From: an uncultured Myxococcales bacterium
GTDB lineage: Bacteria; Myxococcota_A; UBA9042
DNA: 45,419 nt
Assembly (NCBI GenBank): GCA_903896545.1
Contig: CAITYF010000066.1
Coordinates: forward strand, 1-45,419
Direction: 5' to 3'
Position 1 is the stretch's first letter. The number at the start of each line of letters is the position of its first letter. Below, in pieces: positions 43,514-45,419 of the stretch. The notes beneath the pieces were generated by a model. That model saw nothing but the letters and a program-made list of their open reading frames with translations. It was not told where the DNA came from and did not search any database. Made by a program: the position numbers and the translations under genes.

Positions 43514-44962
43514 ATGAAACGTTACCGACTTCATGACCTGCTGCGTGCTGGCGCCTTGGCGTGGGTGACCGGCGGCTGTGCGCAGACGGCGACGGCCATT
43601 GCGACGGGCGGACAGAACGTGGGCGCGGATGCGACGCTGGACGCGCAGATTGAACAGGACACGGACTTTGACACGCTGAAAGCGCCGCCTGACGTTGCGC
43701 CGTTTGTGTTTGCCTGCGCGGATTCCACGCCGGTGCTGATGCAAGGGCAGGCGACTGGATTTGCAACGTGCGCCAACGGACTTGTGCACCGCACGGACGT
43801 CCACGAGTGCCCGACTTACCAGCCGGATCCGGCGAAGCTGTGCACCGTCAAAGGCACCTGCGAGAAGGACGCGGACTGCGCCGGCATGAAGAACGGTCAC
43901 TGCGACCCTGTGCTGGACGAACCGTGCGCGTGCCAATCCTCGTGCAAGAACGACGCCGACTGCGCGCCAGGCGAGATTTGCCAGTGCGGACCGAAATTTG
44001 GCCGTTGCGCGAAGGCCGATTGTGCGCTCGACAGCGATTGCCCCACGGGCATGGTCTGCGGCTTCTTCGTCGATTCTCCTGGCTGTGACTTCCCCGCTTT
44101 CGGCTGCCAGACGCCCGGCGACACGTGCGCAACGGCGGCGGACTGTGGAGCGAAAGAAGAATGCACGTGGGACAAGAAGCACGGCCATCGCTTTTGCGAA
44201 ACGGACATCTGCGCGGCGGGGCGACCTTTTGCGGTGGACGGTGACTGGCGCACGGCGGACTTGACCACGCGCGGCGATTGGATCCAGCCGACCCTCTCGG
44301 AGACGGCGCGCGGGCTGGGCGACGAGACGCGTCACCTGCTGGCGCAGTACTGGCTGGACGCGGCGCGCATGGAGCACGCGTCGGTGGCGAGTTTTGCGCG
44401 GTTGACGCTGGAGCTGATGGCCGTGGGCGCGCCGCCGGACTTGCTCACGCGCGCCCAGCAGGCGGGGCTCGATGAAGTACGCCACGCGCAGGCGTGCTTC
44501 GGGCTTGCGGCGCTCTTTGGCGCGCCGGAGTTCGGGCCGGGACACTTAGCGATTGACGCGTCGCTGCGGCAGCCGGATCTGGTGGCTATCGCGGCGGCGG
44601 CGGCGCGAGAAGGTTGCATCTGGGAGACTGTTGCGGCGTTGGAGGCGCGCGTGGCCGCGTCGACGTGCCTGATTCCCGCCGTGCGCGACGTGCTGGAGAT
44701 TATCGCCGACGACGAGGCGGACCACGCGGATCTGGCGTGGGAGATCGTGCGCTGGGCGATGCAAACAGGCGGCGGTCCCGTGCGTGCGGCGGTGGAAGTG
44801 GCGCTGGCAGAGGGGATTGCCGACGTGGCGCTGCGGCCTTGCGGCAAGGACATGCCCGAAGGGCTGGGCGTGCTGGGCGGCCAGAACCGCGGCAAGCTGC
44901 GGGCGCACGCGGTGGCGACGGTGATTCAGCCGGCGCGGCGGCGGCTGTTGCGTGACAGTTGA
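43514..44962 (+). CDS. Cys-rich lipoprotein fused to a ferritin-like di-iron domain
   Basis: A 482-residue protein. ATG 43514 starts a lipoprotein-like leader (VTGGC); a much longer upstream frame is antisense to the neighbouring gene and excluded. Residues about 85-235 hold a Cys-rich region with repeated CxxDxDC-type units (CEKDADC, CKNDADC, CALDSDC, CATAADC). From about residue 265 the sequence is helical with ferritin-like metal motifs: ARMEHASV, LDEVRHAQACF, EGCIWETV and DDEADHADLAW, i.e. paired E and ExxH motifs that would bind two irons. An envelope-attached iron or redox protein is suggested. No close functional family was recognised. Confidence 0.83.
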   Translation: MKRYRLHDLLRAGALAWVTGGCAQTATAIATGGQNVGADATLDAQIEQDTDFDTLKAPPDVAPFVFACADSTPVLMQGQATGFATCANGLVHRTDVHECPTYQPDPAKLCTVKGTCEKDADCAGMKNGHCDPVLDEPCACQSSCKNDADCAPGEICQCGPKFGRCAKADCALDSDCPTGMVCGFFVDSPGCDFPAFGCQTPGDTCATAADCGAKEECTWDKKHGHRFCETDICAAGRPFAVDGDWRTADLTTRGDWIQPTLSETARGLGDETRHLLAQYWLDAARMEHASVASFARLTLELMAVGAPPDLLTRAQQAGLDEVRHAQACFGLAALFGAPEFGPGHLAIDASLRQPDLVAIAAAAAREGCIWETVAALEARVAASTCLIPAVRDVLEIIADDEADHADLAWEIVRWAMQTGGGPVRAAVEVALAEGIADVALRPCGKDMPEGLGVLGGQNRGKLRAHAVATVIQPARRRLLRDS

Positions 44963-44964
44963 CG

Positions 44965-45419
44965 TCAGGTGAGGCGAACCGGAATTCCCCGCGCCGCCAT
45001 CGCCGACTTGACCTGACCAATCGTGAATTTGCCGAAGTGAAAGACGCTGGCGGCCAGGACCGCGTCGACCTCGCCGTCGAGGACCGCGTTGGCGAAGTCG
45101 TCGATTTTGCCCGCGCCGCCCGACGCAATCAGCGGCACGCGCACGCTGCGCGCAATCAGCCGGTTCAGTTCGTTGCCAAAGCCGCGTTCGGTGCCGTCGG
45201 CGTCCATGTCGTTGATGAGCAGTTCTCCCGCGCCCAAGGACGCGACCGTCTTGGCGAATTCAAGCGCGTCGATGCCCGTGGGCGTGCGTCCGCCGTGACT
45301 CGTCAATTCGTAGCGCCCGTCGATGCGGCGGACGTCCAAGGACACGACGATGCACTGGTTGCCGAACTCGTTGGCGGCTTGCGCGACCAATTGCGGGTTG
45401 TTCGTCGCCGCCGTGCCGA
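44965..45419 (-). CDS. hisF: Imidazole glycerol phosphate synthase subunit HisF, C-terminal part (5' end outside window)
   Basis: HisF, with HisH, makes imidazole glycerol phosphate in histidine synthesis. The visible part is the second half of the barrel: GTAATNNP at the window edge, VVSLDVRR (catalytic Asp of the family), GGRTPTG, LLINDMDADGTERGF (the second Asp region, usually SMDRDGT), LIASGGAGKIDDF and AVLAASVFHFGKFTI. The frame is open to the last base, so the start lies outside. It ends 2 bp after the convergent ferritin-like fusion gene. Confidence 0.95.
   Translation of the reverse strand, partial: GTAATNNPQLVAQAANEFGNQCIVVSLDVRRIDGRYELTSHGGRTPTGIDALEFAKTVASLGAGELLINDMDADGTERGFGNELNRLIARSVRVPLIASGGAGKIDDFANAVLDGEVDAVLAASVFHFGKFTIGQVKSAMAARGIPVRLT

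Overview
The window is GC-rich, compact and densely coded. Its gene content suggests a Myxococcota-type (former Deltaproteobacteria) or related predatory or soil bacterium. The main clue is at least eight lipoproteins built the same way: a lipobox, a low-complexity linker rich in Asp, Thr, Ala and Gly, and then a Cys-rich or beta-type cargo. Menaquinone genes, a HiPIP, a KirBac-type channel, a SWIM-SNF2 ATPase and a DUF1501 protein fit that picture. The lineage is an inference; no rRNA or marker phylogeny is available here.

Layout. 1-782: the 3' end of a tyrosine-recombinase gene faces the 3' end of a tRNA-Val(CAC) gene. Between them lie hairpins, three copies of a 9-bp direct repeat and the tRNA terminator, as expected at the edge of an integrative element. 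969-6772: a barrel-like lipoprotein, mscL, a radical-SAM/SPASM protein, a small monoheme lipoprotein, a lipoprotein with a later paralogue, a large REP-like hairpin and a membrane protein. 6806-12048: truD overlaps a SWIM-SNF2 ATPase gene; a GbsR/MarR-like regulator is divergent. 12233-17528 (minus strand): a lipoprotein with six Cys repeats, a small exported protein, an aquaporin-arsC arsenic pair, a transglutaminase-like protein, a small lipoprotein and a metallo-beta-lactamase-fold hydrolase. 17698-20818: a rearranged patch with a lipoprotein 5' end joined out of frame to a DUF1501 body, an intact FIST-domain gene, and a second copy of the last 172 bp of the DUF1501 gene.

20831-24971: the menaquinone operon menB-menA-menC/E, with MenC and MenE fused. 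25077-29782 (minus strand): the second paralogue, an L-type-lectin-like lipoprotein, a Tat-exported HiPIP, and a large lipoprotein that joins Cys repeats, a somatomedin-B-like module and a c-type heme site. 30136-32600: a sugar-nucleotide epimerase, a KirBac-type channel and pyroglutamyl peptidase. 32604-39867 (minus strand): acyltransferase, hisA-hisI-hisE fusion, an IgGFc-binding-like lipoprotein, hisD and an amidohydrolase-like protein. 39868-40540: a divergent intergenic region with a 42-bp tandem repeat. 40541-45419: thiopurine methyltransferase, a nitronate-monooxygenase-like enzyme, a Cys-rich lipoprotein, a Cys-rich/ferritin-like fusion protein and the 3' end of hisF.

How it fits together. 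Three histidine loci (hisD, hisAIE, hisF) are scattered among surface-protein genes. Redox functions recur: menaquinone synthesis, a HiPIP, two heme-bearing lipoproteins and a ferritin-like lipoprotein. The clearest candidates for new biology are the shared Cys modules on envelope lipoproteins combined with redox domains, the HisA-HisIE fusion with an altered catalytic loop, the aquaporin with both NPA boxes altered, the duplicated DUF1501 tail around a FIST gene, and the 42-bp array.
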